DNA of 60,578 nucleotides from Acidiferrobacterales bacterium (GTDB taxonomy: Bacteria; Pseudomonadota; Gammaproteobacteria; Acidiferrobacterales; SZUA-150): positions 1 to 60,578 of the forward strand of contig CAMYII010000088.1 in NCBI GenBank assembly GCA_947258385.1, written 5' to 3'. The notes under the pieces are model-generated. The model worked only from the letters and a program-made list of their open reading frames with translations. It was not told where the DNA came from and made no database searches. This document shows, in pieces, positions 45,341 through 54,321 of the stretch (positions are counted from its first letter, which is position 1; each line of letters opens with the position of its first letter). The position numbers and the translations under genes were made by a program.

Positions 45341-45783
45341 TGAATCCCTCCTTGATGGCTGTCAGTGTTTAAGTTGTTGCTTATTTAGAATTAGTTTAGA
45401 ACTATTCTAAACAAAGGGAGAGATTACCCGTGCTTGCACAAAGCTGTCAAGTGCCGTCGCCTCTTGAGTTTCTTGCCCTTTTTCAGCACCACCATAGCGC
45501 TTAACGACAGCTAGCGACGGAAGCCTCTAGATGAACGGCTGATATTCGATAACAAACAGTGGACAAATCCGCCGGGAGCGGTTTTGCGCGCAAGCCCCGA
45601 AGGGGTGAGCCGCAGGGAAGCGGCGAGCACACATCTGCCGGGCGCGACAAGCGGTACAGTGACGTACCGAATGCGAACCTAAGGATGGAGCCCCAGCGGG
45701 CCAAGCCGCAAGCAGGCGGCAAGCGCATGCGCCGTGGCGAAGCGAGTTGAAGAAGTCCGTGGAAGCACGCTGTCAGCATAATG
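45341..45783. other. Promoter region and structured GC-rich block
   Basis: 443 bases. The right part of the peroxidase promoter (45341-45412) holds a palindrome. The segment about 45550-45770 is GC-rich and full of short inverted repeats (GCCGCAGGGAAGCGGC, GGTACAGTGACGTACC) and resembles an interspersed repeat rather than a gene. Confidence 0.45.
45394..45412 (-). promoter_or_regulatory. Perfect palindrome upstream of the dihaem peroxidase operon
   Basis: GTTTAGAA-CTA-TTCTAAAC, an 8-bp-arm perfect palindrome 54 bases before ATG 45340, with another half-site (TTTAGAA) 11 bases to the left. It resembles sites of Fur/PerR- or Rrf2-like regulators in form, but the regulator cannot be named. Confidence 0.5.
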
Positions 45784-46365
45784 CTAAAACAAACGCTCGG
45801 TGTAACGCGCCTCGCCATTGACCAGCACCGCCTTAATGCCGGCGTTGCCGGCTTTGTCCACGGCGATGCGCAGGGATACGACTTCTCCGGGTTGCGGCCG
45901 CTCCAGGACGCGACCCTCACCTTCGGGGACGAAATAGCTCTCAATGCCGTAGCGCACCTGCATAACCTGGATCGGCTCTATTTCATTCGTGGCACCATCA
46001 AACCGGCCGCGGTGATTGACGTATTGGACCTCGCCCCTGATGGCAACCTGATCACCCGCGAGCGTTGGTTTGCGACGATGCACCGACACCGGCCGCCAGT
46101 AAGGATCGTCCGGCTCGAGCACCAGATAAAGCGGGTCGTGGCGGCGGAACTCATTGTCGCCCGCAAGCTCTTGAGGCTTCAGCTCGCTGATCCTGTAATT
46201 AAGACGCACGTAATCGCCGCGGAAAAGCGAGCGCGGATCGATCGGCTGGGTCTCAAGCACGACCAGCGTGCCGGTATTCAGCGTCCACTGCTTCATGGCG
46301 ATCATGGTGAATAACGCCAGAGTCTGCAGGACGACCACCACCGCGAGCCGGGCCGTGACCGTCAT
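45784..46365 (-). CDS. GDYXXLXY-domain membrane-anchored protein
   Basis: A 193-aa protein with one N-terminal helix (LAVVVVLQTLALFTMIA) and a periplasmic domain holding the defining motif RGDYVRLNYRIS, then HDPLYLVLEPDDPYWRPVSVH. Family function is unknown. Its ATG overlaps the stop of the DUF2157 gene by 4 bases. The pairing of these two families is common, so they probably work as one membrane unit. Confidence 0.88.
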   Translation of the reverse strand: MTVTARLAVVVVLQTLALFTMIAMKQWTLNTGTLVVLETQPIDPRSLFRGDYVRLNYRISELKPQELAGDNEFRRHDPLYLVLEPDDPYWRPVSVHRRKPTLAGDQVAIRGEVQYVNHRGRFDGATNEIEPIQVMQVRYGIESYFVPEGEGRVLERPQPGEVVSLRIAVDKAGNAGIKAVLVNGEARYTERLF

Positions 46366-47726
46366 TCGACCCCCTGCGTGCCGGGCGGCGGTGCCATGCC
46401 CGCGGTCAACCTGCGCCGCTGGCGCTCAACGAAGAAGCCGCCGACAAGCAACAGGAGACCGCCCAGCATAAAAAAATAGGAGCGGTTCAACAGCGTCCAG
46501 AAGGTATCAAAGTAGCGGGTGAGCAGACCAAGAGCGAAAAACACAAAACCGATGTTCACCAGAAAACGGTCCCCAAGACGGGAACCGGCGTAGATCAGCC
46601 AGACCGTGCCGCCGAAAAACAACAGATTGAACAACCCGGCCATGAGCCCGCCTTGCTCGCTGGCCAGAAACAGATTGACCATCAGCAGCACGACGATAAG
46701 GCCAAGCAGCGCCTGTCCCCAGGCGAGATAAGCTGGCGACTTTCCGGTGCGGGCGCGCTGCCGGTGCCAGGCGCCCGCCGCCACGAGCACGACCACCCAA
46801 GCCAGGCTAGCGGCAACCGCGACAAACCATTCCGGACCCGCGGTAAGCGGGTCCCCCGCATCGCGCGTATGCGTTTGAAAGTCAGGAAACGTCAGCGCAT
46901 AAAAGCTCATGAGACCGGCGAAGGCGGCATAACGCTGAACCGTCATCCCGACAAACGCGACCCTGGCGTAGGTATCCAGCGCCAGGCCCAGCAGGAACAG
47001 CGCCCCATAGGCCAGCATGTACCATTGCATGACATAGAGCAGCCACACATCCGGCAATAGCCACTCGATAGGCCAAAACACGAACACGCTCCAGACGAGC
47101 AGCGCCAGCAAGGCCACATGGGCCGACGCCCGCCATTGCATGCGGTAAATCATGGGCAGACACGCCAACCACAAGATCAAAAACGGCCAATGCACGCGAT
47201 CAAAACCCAAGGTCTCCATGCCGGTCCAGAGCACGCCGAGGCCGAGCGCGGCGATCATCGCCGGTTGCGAGCGCAGCAGATAGGCGGCCAGCAGCGCACC
47301 CGCCGACCAGCTCAATACCCCATCCGGATAGTGACTGTCGATGTGGTAGATCTGGGCGATGAGCATGATGTTCGCCCCGAACAGAATCACGCCTAGCAAT
47401 AATATGGCCTGGCCGAGCTGCGGCGAGTCGCCGCGCTGCAACAGGTAGGCGGCCGCGCCGTAGGCTGCCCACATGCCACCGAAGAGAATCACCAGCTTGA
47501 TGATCTTGGGCATGAGCGCCCAGTTGGCGGCGAAATAGGTAATGATGCCCGAGCCCAACAGCAGCACACCAAGCATGGAAAAGGCGTAGGCCAGAAAACG
47601 GACACCGCTGCCTTGGGCGGCGACATGTTCCAGGATCGCGGAGTCGCCGCCCGGGGTCACCCACCCGCGCTCGACCCACACCGGCAATTCCCGCCGCAGA
47701 AGTTTGAGAAACTTATGATGGCGCAA
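46362..47726 (-). CDS. DUF2157-family multipass membrane protein
   Basis: A 454-aa membrane protein with about 12 hydrophobic helices. The N-terminal stretch LRRELPVWVERGWVTPGG and the early helices (VLLLGSGIITYFAANWALMPKIIKL, GANIMLIAQIYHID) are the DUF2157 signature. The TTG at 47726 is the longest start; a later start is possible as no strong ribosome site is seen. It forms an overlapping pair with the GDYXXLXY gene. Function unknown. Confidence 0.88.
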   Translation of the reverse strand: MRHHKFLKLLRRELPVWVERGWVTPGGDSAILEHVAAQGSGVRFLAYAFSMLGVLLLGSGIITYFAANWALMPKIIKLVILFGGMWAAYGAAAYLLQRGDSPQLGQAILLLGVILFGANIMLIAQIYHIDSHYPDGVLSWSAGALLAAYLLRSQPAMIAALGLGVLWTGMETLGFDRVHWPFLILWLACLPMIYRMQWRASAHVALLALLVWSVFVFWPIEWLLPDVWLLYVMQWYMLAYGALFLLGLALDTYARVAFVGMTVQRYAAFAGLMSFYALTFPDFQTHTRDAGDPLTAGPEWFVAVAASLAWVVVLVAAGAWHRQRARTGKSPAYLAWGQALLGLIVVLLMVNLFLASEQGGLMAGLFNLLFFGGTVWLIYAGSRLGDRFLVNIGFVFFALGLLTRYFDTFWTLLNRSYFFMLGGLLLLVGGFFVERQRRRLTAGMAPPPGTQGVE

Positions 47727-47900
47727 TCCCCTGCCCTCCCCGCACGCGTGATTTCGGCGACAGCCGCCGCTTACTCGCGCCGCAACAAACTGCTTTTCGG
47801 ATACCTTGTCTTATCCTGCTTGGCGATAAATGTATCCGCCTGGCCCCGATGCCGTGAAGGTTTTTCGTGTTCCGCGGACAGGCACTGATGTCATCGCCCG

Positions 47901-49580
47901 TTATTCATCCGTTACACATCCCTCAGAGGCATTCTTCACCGTCTTGATGTACTTGTACAGCGTACCGCGCCGGGCCTTGTAAGGCGGCATTTGCCAGGCG
48001 GCCTTGCGTTTAGTCATTTCCTCCTCGCTGAGCGCGACCTCCAGTCGCTTGGCAACGGCATCGATGGTGATGATATCGCCGTCGCGGATCAGCGCAATGG
48101 GACCGCCTTCCTGTGCCTCCGGCACCACGTGCCCGATGATGAAGCCGTGCGAGCCGCCGGAGAAACGGCCGTCGGTCATCAGGGCAACATCTTGACCCAG
48201 GCCCGCACCCATGATCGCGGACGTGGGCGTCAGCATCTCCGGCATGCCGGGCCCGCCCTTCGGCCCTTCATAGCGGATGACCACGACATCGCCCTTCTCA
48301 ATACCGCCCTGCTCCAGGGCCTGTAACATCGCCTCTTCCGAATCATACACCTTCGCAGGACCGGAGAAGCGCTCGCCCTCCTTGCCCGTGATCTTGGCCA
48401 CGGAACCGCCGGGCGCCAGGTTGCCCTTGAGAATTCGAATGTGACCGGTCTTTTTGATCGGACCCGACAGGGGCAGAATCACATCCTGACCCTGTTCGAG
48501 GCCGGGCAGATGTTTCAGGTTTTCGGCAAGCGTCTTTCCGGTGACGGTCAGGCAATCACCGTGCATCAGGCCTTCTTCGAGCAAATATTTCATCACCGCC
48601 GGCGTACCGCCGACATTGTGCAGATCTTCCATCACATAGCGGCCGCTGGGCTTGAGATCGGCGATGAAGGGCACGCGGTCGCTGACCGCCTGGAAGTCAT
48701 CAATGCCCAGCTCAACACCGACCGCCTTGGCCATCGCAATCAGATGCAGCACGGCATTGGTCGATCCGCCCAGGGCCATGACCACGACCATGGCATTCTC
48801 AAAGGCCTCGCGGGTCATGATATCGCGCGGCTTGAGATCCCGCTCGAGCAGGGCGCGCATCGCGTGCCCGGCCTGGCGGCACTCCTCGAGCTTTCCCGGG
48901 TCGATCGCCGGCACTGACGCGCTGTACGGCAGGGACATGCCCAGGGCCTCGATGGCAGAGGCCATGGTGTTGGCGGTATACATGCCCCCGCAGGCGCCCG
49001 GGCCGGGACAAGCATGTTTAACGATCTCGCTGCGCGCCCGTTCGTCGATCTTGCCCGCAATGAATTCGCCGTAGCTCTGGAACGCGGACACGATATCCAG
49101 CGCGCGGTTATCCCAATGGCCGGGTTTGATGGTGCCGCCGTAGATCATGAGCGCCGGGCGGTTGAGCCGACCCATTGCCATCAGCACGCCGGGCATGTTT
49201 TTGTCGCAACCGGGAATGGCGATCAACCCGTCGTACCACTGGGCACCCATGACCGTTTCCACGGAGTCGGCGATCAGGTCGCGCGACTGCAAGGAATAGC
49301 TCATGCCTTCGGTCCCCATGGAGATCCCGTCCGAGACGCCTACGGTATTGAAACGCATACCAACCAGCCCGGCCGCCTGCACGCCCTCCCGCACCTTCGC
49401 CGCAAGATCCAGCAGGTGCATATTGCAGGTATTGCCTTCGTACCAGACGCTGGCGATGCCTATCTCCGCCTTGCCCATGTCCTCCGCCGTCAGGCCGGTG
49501 CCATAGAGCATGGCCTGGGAGGCGCCCTGGGACTTCGGCTGGGTAACACGGGAACTGTAGCGGTTGAGCTTATCTGCCAT
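47901..49580 (-). CDS. ilvD: Dihydroxy-acid dehydratase
   Basis: A 559-aa enzyme of branched-chain amino-acid synthesis that dehydrates dihydroxyacids to 2-oxoacids. Conserved cluster and active-site text: [32 protein letters not shown] and GGSTNAVLH, with [19 protein letters not shown] at the C-terminus. The three conserved cysteines (TCN, GCDK, GACGG) bind the Fe-S cluster. ATG 49580 ([10 protein letters not shown]) has CGGAG upstream; the frame reaches back to 49691 without support. Cytosolic, monocistronic. Confidence 0.96.
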   Translation of the reverse strand: MADKLNRYSSRVTQPKSQGASQAMLYGTGLTAEDMGKAEIGIASVWYEGNTCNMHLLDLAAKVREGVQAAGLVGMRFNTVGVSDGISMGTEGMSYSLQSRDLIADSVETVMGAQWYDGLIAIPGCDKNMPGVLMAMGRLNRPALMIYGGTIKPGHWDNRALDIVSAFQSYGEFIAGKIDERARSEIVKHACPGPGACGGMYTANTMASAIEALGMSLPYSASVPAIDPGKLEECRQAGHAMRALLERDLKPRDIMTREAFENAMVVVMALGGSTNAVLHLIAMAKAVGVELGIDDFQAVSDRVPFIADLKPSGRYVMEDLHNVGGTPAVMKYLLEEGLMHGDCLTVTGKTLAENLKHLPGLEQGQDVILPLSGPIKKTGHIRILKGNLAPGGSVAKITGKEGERFSGPAKVYDSEEAMLQALEQGGIEKGDVVVIRYEGPKGGPGMPEMLTPTSAIMGAGLGQDVALMTDGRFSGGSHGFIIGHVVPEAQEGGPIALIRDGDIITIDAVAKRLEVALSEEEMTKRKAAWQMPPYKARRGTLYKYIKTVKNASEGCVTDE

Positions 49581-49841
49581 TCGTGACTCCGAACTGCGAA
49601 AGAGCGGGGATTTTAATGCCAAACGCGCGGGAATGCACCACTCGGCCATGCTCAGGCTGCGGTGCCTGTTCGATCGTGCCACCACGCGCAAAACTGCAGG
49701 GTATCACCATGGGTGCATGGACTGGTGCTGATCCAGACTACGGCGCCTGCCGCCGGATGATCGCTTTTAACGAATTTCGGCTACCGCGACCGTCCGGGGC
49801 CTAGGCGACCGAAGGGTTGGACCTAATGGAAGACTCCAGGA

Positions 49842-50576
49842 CTAGCCCTTGCGGATGATTTTGCCGGCCAGGAACGGAAACAACCTGTGGATCGCGAACA
49901 GTAGCTTGGTCTTGCCGATCCGGATATAAAATTTGTCGTGCTCAATGCCTTTGATCGCTTCCGCGACCAGCGCCGCCGGAGACATCTTCCCTTTGCCCCG
50001 CCCTGCCGTCATGGCCGTATCGACCAGCGCCGGGACCACTTCAAACACCTTAACGGGCGAGCGCTCCAGCTGGTAGCGCAAGGCCCTGGAAAAGATATGC
50101 ACGCCGGCCTTCGTGGCGCAATAAACGGGCGCGCTCTCCTTGGGCACGATGGATAAGGCCGATGAGATGTTGACGACGGCCGCCACTTTTTTGGCCGTGA
50201 GCAACGGCAACAGTGCGTCGGTCAGGCGAAGATGCGAAGAGAAATTGGCGTTGATCTCGTGATCGATTTTAGTCGCATGATCCGCGCCATCATCGAAGCG
50301 GTAGTTATACTGAATGCCCGCATTGTTTATCAGCATGTTGAGGGCGGGGAAATCGGATTTGATCTTCTCCACCATCACCGCGGTGTCGTCCGGATGTGTC
50401 AGATCGCAGCGGAAGGTCTTCAGGCCCGGGTGCCTTGCCTGCGCGGCGTCGAGTTTTTGCTGATCCCTGCCGCAGATCAGCACGTCGTTTCCGAGTTCCA
50501 GGAATTTCTCCGCGAAGGCCAGCCCGATCCCGGAACCGCCTCCGGTTATCAATATCGTGTTGTTGGATAACTTCAT
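49842..50576 (-). CDS. Short-chain dehydrogenase, DltE-like
   Basis: A 244-aa SDR oxidoreductase. NAD(P) motif TGGGSGIGLAFAEK, NNAG in LINNAGIQYN, catalytic Ser in NISSALS and YCATKAG (Tyr-Lys). The DltE/YqjQ-like text HIFSRALRYQLERS and VDTAMTAGRGKGKMSP matches this branch. AGGAG precedes the ATG at 50576. The substrate is unknown; no dlt genes are nearby. Cytosolic or weakly membrane-bound. Confidence 0.9.
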   Translation of the reverse strand: MKLSNNTILITGGGSGIGLAFAEKFLELGNDVLICGRDQQKLDAAQARHPGLKTFRCDLTHPDDTAVMVEKIKSDFPALNMLINNAGIQYNYRFDDGADHATKIDHEINANFSSHLRLTDALLPLLTAKKVAAVVNISSALSIVPKESAPVYCATKAGVHIFSRALRYQLERSPVKVFEVVPALVDTAMTAGRGKGKMSPAALVAEAIKGIEHDKFYIRIGKTKLLFAIHRLFPFLAGKIIRKG

Positions 50577-51063
50577 GATAACTCCTGTGCCGAAATATAT
50601 TTATGCAAACTCACGGACCCGGGTCCGAGTAATTTGCCTTTTCTCTTGCCTTGTTCAATAGATCATGTAGCAATGATCCCGACAGGCGCATGGGTTGTTC
50701 GCCTTGCCATGAATTTGATTGCCAGCTCAAGCAGGATACCGGCATCACAGAGTGCACGGCAAGCGGCCGCGCGTGATTGCAACATGCACAGGGCAATCAA
50801 CCGGTATCGATATCGGCAAAGGCGGCTGCAAACACCTGGGGGAGTCCGACTTGAGACTTTTATTTCCTTGTTAGCCAGAGACCCGGAGGCAATCGCGGCC
50901 GGCCCGGGACAAAGCAGAGTCGCAGTCGACGTGGATTTTCCGGATCGGCTGGTGGCGGCGATCGAGATCCCGCAGCGCGCCCAATGCGCCGAGAGGACCC
51001 TAATGCAGTCATTCAAAAGGCGGATGGGTTTTCTGAAAACGAAGTATCCAGCGGCCTCAATGG
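50577..51063. other. Non-coding stretch
   Basis: 487 bases with no supported gene. Overlapping frames on both strands (such as 50634-51221 plus and 50663-51085 minus) lack ribosome sites and family resemblance. Confidence 0.4.
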
Positions 51064-51291
51064 TTAGCTGGGAAGACCAGCGCAACGCCGGCGCACGAGC
51101 AGCTCGTCCAGCAGTTCCTGGCGCTGTTGCAACAGCTCACGATAGGCGCGGACCAGCAGCTTTTCGCAGGCGCTGTCCGTCAGGTCATCGATCTGCAGCA
51201 GGCGCTGTTCGTAAAAACTGATCTGCTCACGAATTTCCTGCTCATTCAAGTGGGCGTGATGGGAATCGGAAAAGAGTGTTTGGTGTTCCAT
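51064..51291 (-). CDS. Small helical protein
   Basis: A 75-aa hypothetical protein. A very strong AAGGAGG lies upstream of ATG 51291, which supports a real gene. The sequence is mostly helical and charged (NEQEIREQISFYEQRLLQID, YRELLQQRQELLDELL), with heptad-like leucines suggesting a coiled coil. No family is recognised. It diverges from the RluF-like gene. Confidence 0.6.
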   Translation of the reverse strand: MEHQTLFSDSHHAHLNEQEIREQISFYEQRLLQIDDLTDSACEKLLVRAYRELLQQRQELLDELLVRRRCAGLPS

Positions 51292-51463
51292 ACAAAACCT
51301 CCTTCAGTTGCGCGATAGTGTTCGTCCAATACAAGCCTAGCCGAGTAATATGACGCTTTTTTTACAATTCAGGCCCATTTACGGTAATCTGTGTCTGCCC
51401 GGCGACCCTGGATTGTGACCGGCATTGCGCCGAACACGGCTGATCGAACATTACAAGCTTCAT

Positions 51464-52189
51464 ATGGATAAGGTACGGCTTTCTAAGCTGATGGCCGAAA
51501 GAGGTCTTTGCTCACGGCGCGAGGCCGACGCCCTGATTGAAAAGGGCTGGGTATTCGTTGATGGAGAACGCATCACGGTGCTCGGTACCAAGGTCGCTCC
51601 CGATGCGCCTATCACCCTTGATGAGCGGGCAACCCGTCAACAACAGGCCCTGATCACTATCCTGTTGAACAAACCCGTCGGTTACGTCTCCGGGCAACCG
51701 GAGAAAGGCTACTCCCCGGCGGTTACCCTCATCAGCGCGAAAAGTCACGACAGCCGCGATCGCCGGCGATTCAGCCCGGCCCATCTCAAGGGGCTGGCGC
51801 CCGCGGGCCGGCTGGACATCGACTCCCAGGGCTTGCTGGTCTACACCCAGGACGGGCGCATCGCGCGGCGGCTGGTCGGTGAGAGCAGCAACATCGAAAA
51901 GGAATACCTCGTGCGCGTCGAGGGCATCCTGAGCGATGAGGGTCTCAAACGGCTGAATCACGGATTGGTGCTAGATGGCAAACCGCTGAAACCGGCCAAG
52001 GTCGGACGTCTGAATCCGGAGCAGCTCAGATTCGTGCTCACCGAAGGGCGCAAGCGGCAGATCCGCCACATGTGCGAGCAAGTGGGGCTGACGGTCACGG
52101 GTCTCAAACGTGTGCGGATCGGCCGTATCCGCCTGGGCGGTCTGCCCGAAGGCCAGTGGCGCTATCTGCGGGAGGATGAGCGTTTTTAA
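51464..52189 (+). CDS. RsuA/RluF-family rRNA pseudouridine synthase
   Basis: A 241-aa enzyme with an N-terminal S4 RNA-binding domain ([22 protein letters not shown]) and a catalytic domain: [28 protein letters not shown] (catalytic aspartate), and [17 protein letters not shown]. This arrangement is that of RsuA/RluB/RluE/RluF; RluF-like (23S U2604) is the best guess. ATG 51464 (MDKVRLSK) is preferred to 51425. It is followed by a MITE-like repeat and pyrD. Confidence 0.9.
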   Translation: MDKVRLSKLMAERGLCSRREADALIEKGWVFVDGERITVLGTKVAPDAPITLDERATRQQQALITILLNKPVGYVSGQPEKGYSPAVTLISAKSHDSRDRRRFSPAHLKGLAPAGRLDIDSQGLLVYTQDGRIARRLVGESSNIEKEYLVRVEGILSDEGLKRLNHGLVLDGKPLKPAKVGRLNPEQLRFVLTEGRKRQIRHMCEQVGLTVTGLKRVRIGRIRLGGLPEGQWRYLREDERF

Positions 52190-52217
52190 CTGTAGCCGAA
52201 TGGGTTATTATTTTGTC

Positions 52218-52366
52218 GATCTGAGTAAGTCCATGGGTGAGGCGGATTGCGGCAGCCATCCAGTGAATGGCTGCCCCGCCGAACGGGCTTGCCACGGATG
52301 GCAAGCCCCGGGGTTTCAAGCAAAACAGGAAAGTGAAACGCTGAAACGACGTATTCAGAGCTTTAT
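52218..52366. repeat. MITE-like element, related to 32262-32425
   Basis: A block of about 150 bp without coding capacity. Ends TCTGAGTAAGTCC (left) and the reverse of GTATTCAGAGCTT (right) share the CTCTGAATAAGTC consensus of the element at 32262. Inside are three hairpins: CAGCCAT/ATGGCTG, GGGCTTGCCA/TGGCAAGCCC and GTTTCA/TGAAAC. It lies between the RluF-like gene and pyrD. Confidence 0.55.
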
Positions 52367-52420
52367 CAAACTAACAAATCGTTCTCTGTCAGGTCATCGC
52401 ATCTAGGCTAAATTATATAA

Positions 52421-53527
52421 GTGTATAGAAATCTCCTTCGCCCGTTATTATTCCTGTTCGATGAGGAATTCGGTCACAAACTTATCATTACGCTGCTGCG
52501 CCTGTTCTATTTCCTGCCTGGCGCGCGCCTGCTGATGCGGGGCCTGATCGGCAGGCGTAGCGCCCAACTGCCGGTCGAGGTGATGGGACTCAGATTTCCT
52601 AATCCGATCGGGCTTGCCGCCGGGCTGGACAAGGACGCCACCTCTGTCCGTGCCTTCATCGATATGGGCTTCGGGTGCGTGGAAGCGGGAACGGTGACAC
52701 CGGAGCCCCAGACCGGGAACCCGAGCAAGCGTCTTTACCGTCTAAAGGACCAGCGTGCCATCATCAACCGCATGGGCTTTCCGAGCGTCGGGGTCAAGCG
52801 CTTCGTACGCAACCTCCAGCGACGCACCATCGGCGGGATCGTCGGCATCAACATCGGCAAGAACCGCACCACACCGCTCAAGCAGGCCAAAAAGGACTAC
52901 CTCACGGCGATGCGGGCGGTTTACCCGTATGCCGACTACATCGCGGTCAATGTCTCATCACCCAACACGCCGCACCTGCGTGATCTGCAGAAAGGAGCTG
53001 CCCTGGAAACGCTGCTGGTCGCGCTCAAGGATGAGCAGATCATGCAGACCAAGACCCGCCGCCACTACGTCCCCCTGGCGGTGAAGATCGCGCCCGATAT
53101 CGATGATGACGCCATCGCCGCGATCGCGACGTTGGTGACGAAACACAAAATCGACGCCGTGATCGCGACCAACAGCACGGTGCAGCGCCCCGGCATAGAA
53201 GACCAACTATTGGCGGCCGAGGGCGGGGGGCTGAGCGGGCAGCCGCTCAAAACGCTGTCCACGGAGGTCATCCGCAAACTGTACCACCATCTCAAAGGCC
53301 AGGTGCCGATCATCGGTGTCGGCGGCGTGGAAAACGCCGCCGACGCCTGGGAAAAGATGGTCGCCGGGGCCGACCTCATCCAGGTCTACACGGCCTTTAT
53401 ATATGAGGGCCCGGCGGTCGCACGCAGAATCATCCGCGGCCTGGAACGGCAGGTACGCGCGGCAGGTTTCACCAGCCTTCAGGAAGCCGTGAACAAGGCG
53501 CGCACCGGCGTGCACCTGATGCGCTGA
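52421..53527 (+). CDS. pyrD: Class 2 (quinone-dependent) dihydroorotate dehydrogenase
   Basis: A 368-aa membrane-associated flavoenzyme of pyrimidine synthesis. Class 2 features are the N-terminal helical extension that reaches quinone (MYRNLLRPLLFLFDEEFGHK) and NVSSPNTPHLRDLQ with the catalytic serine of this class. FMN-binding text: GLAAGLDKDA, INRMGFPSVG and GVGGVENAADAWEKMVAGADLIQVYTA. It oxidises dihydroorotate and feeds electrons to the quinone pool. The GTG start at 52421 fits the family N-terminus but has no strong ribosome site. Confidence 0.96.
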   Translation: MYRNLLRPLLFLFDEEFGHKLIITLLRLFYFLPGARLLMRGLIGRRSAQLPVEVMGLRFPNPIGLAAGLDKDATSVRAFIDMGFGCVEAGTVTPEPQTGNPSKRLYRLKDQRAIINRMGFPSVGVKRFVRNLQRRTIGGIVGINIGKNRTTPLKQAKKDYLTAMRAVYPYADYIAVNVSSPNTPHLRDLQKGAALETLLVALKDEQIMQTKTRRHYVPLAVKIAPDIDDDAIAAIATLVTKHKIDAVIATNSTVQRPGIEDQLLAAEGGGLSGQPLKTLSTEVIRKLYHHLKGQVPIIGVGGVENAADAWEKMVAGADLIQVYTAFIYEGPAVARRIIRGLERQVRAAGFTSLQEAVNKARTGVHLMR

Positions 53528-53602
53528 GACCAACAACCCTTGGCGCGCGGGCGCCGGGGGGCGAGGCGAACCCGGCCTTGAACGCCTGATGCCGGTCCGC
53601 CG

Positions 53603-54193
53603 CTACGACTTGCGCCACCACAGGGAACGGTTGTTTGCCGGCATGCCCTCATCGCCGGCGAGCCGCAGGCCGACCGCCTCGGCAAGGGCATCGACCGCCT
53701 CGAAGTCGCGCACCCCGCTTGCCGGATCGCGCGCCTTCAGCCAGCGATCAAACTCGATGTTGCTCGGTTCCAGCGGCCGCTGCGCATACCGGTAGGGACC
53801 GTAGGCGTACACGATCCCGCCCGGCCGCACGACTCGACCCGCGCCGGCAAAAAGCCTTTCGACCAGCGGCCAACCGACAATGTGGATCGTATTGATGCAC
53901 ACCAGCGCGTCGACCTGATCCACGGGCCAATGCTCCGCGGCCAGGTCCAGCACCAGCGGCTCACATAAATTGGCTGCGCCCGCCTCGGCGCGCCAGGCGG
54001 CGATGCTCTCCAGGCCCCCGGTAAGGTCCGTCGGTTGCCACTGCAGTCCGGGCAGCGCCGCCGAAAAATAGGCCGCGTGCTGACCGGTCCCACTGCCAAC
54101 CTCCAATACTCTGCCTGCGGCCGGCAGGATTGCCCGCAGCACGGCAAGGATCGGGGCCTTGTTGCGTTCGCAGGAGGGAGAGAACTGTTTCAC
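53603..54193 (-). CDS. DUF938-family SAM-dependent methyltransferase-like protein
   Basis: A 196-aa Rossmann-fold methyltransferase. Motif I is VLEVGSGTGQHAAYF, followed by WQPTDLTGG and INTIHIVGWPLVERLF, which is the DUF938 pattern. It begins KQFSPSCERNKAPIL, also typical. The GTG at 54193 is chosen because the family starts there; the frame reaches further upstream. The target is unknown. Its stop is convergent with pyrD. Confidence 0.87.
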   Translation of the reverse strand: MKQFSPSCERNKAPILAVLRAILPAAGRVLEVGSGTGQHAAYFSAALPGLQWQPTDLTGGLESIAAWRAEAGAANLCEPLVLDLAAEHWPVDQVDALVCINTIHIVGWPLVERLFAGAGRVVRPGGIVYAYGPYRYAQRPLEPSNIEFDRWLKARDPASGVRDFEAVDALAEAVGLRLAGDEGMPANNRSLWWRKS

Positions 54194-54321
54194 AGGACTG
54201 ACTGTGACCGATGTGCCGGCCGGCCGCAAGTCAGTACCCACCGGGCACGCTCGCCGTCGAGCATGGCACCGACATAAGCAGGCTGCGATATCATGCCGCA
54301 ACAAGGCCAGGCCGCCGGTGC

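Noticed and set aside
50634-51221. A 195-codon plus-strand frame
   Set aside because: No ribosome site, no family resemblance and it runs over the small helical gene that has a strong ribosome site.
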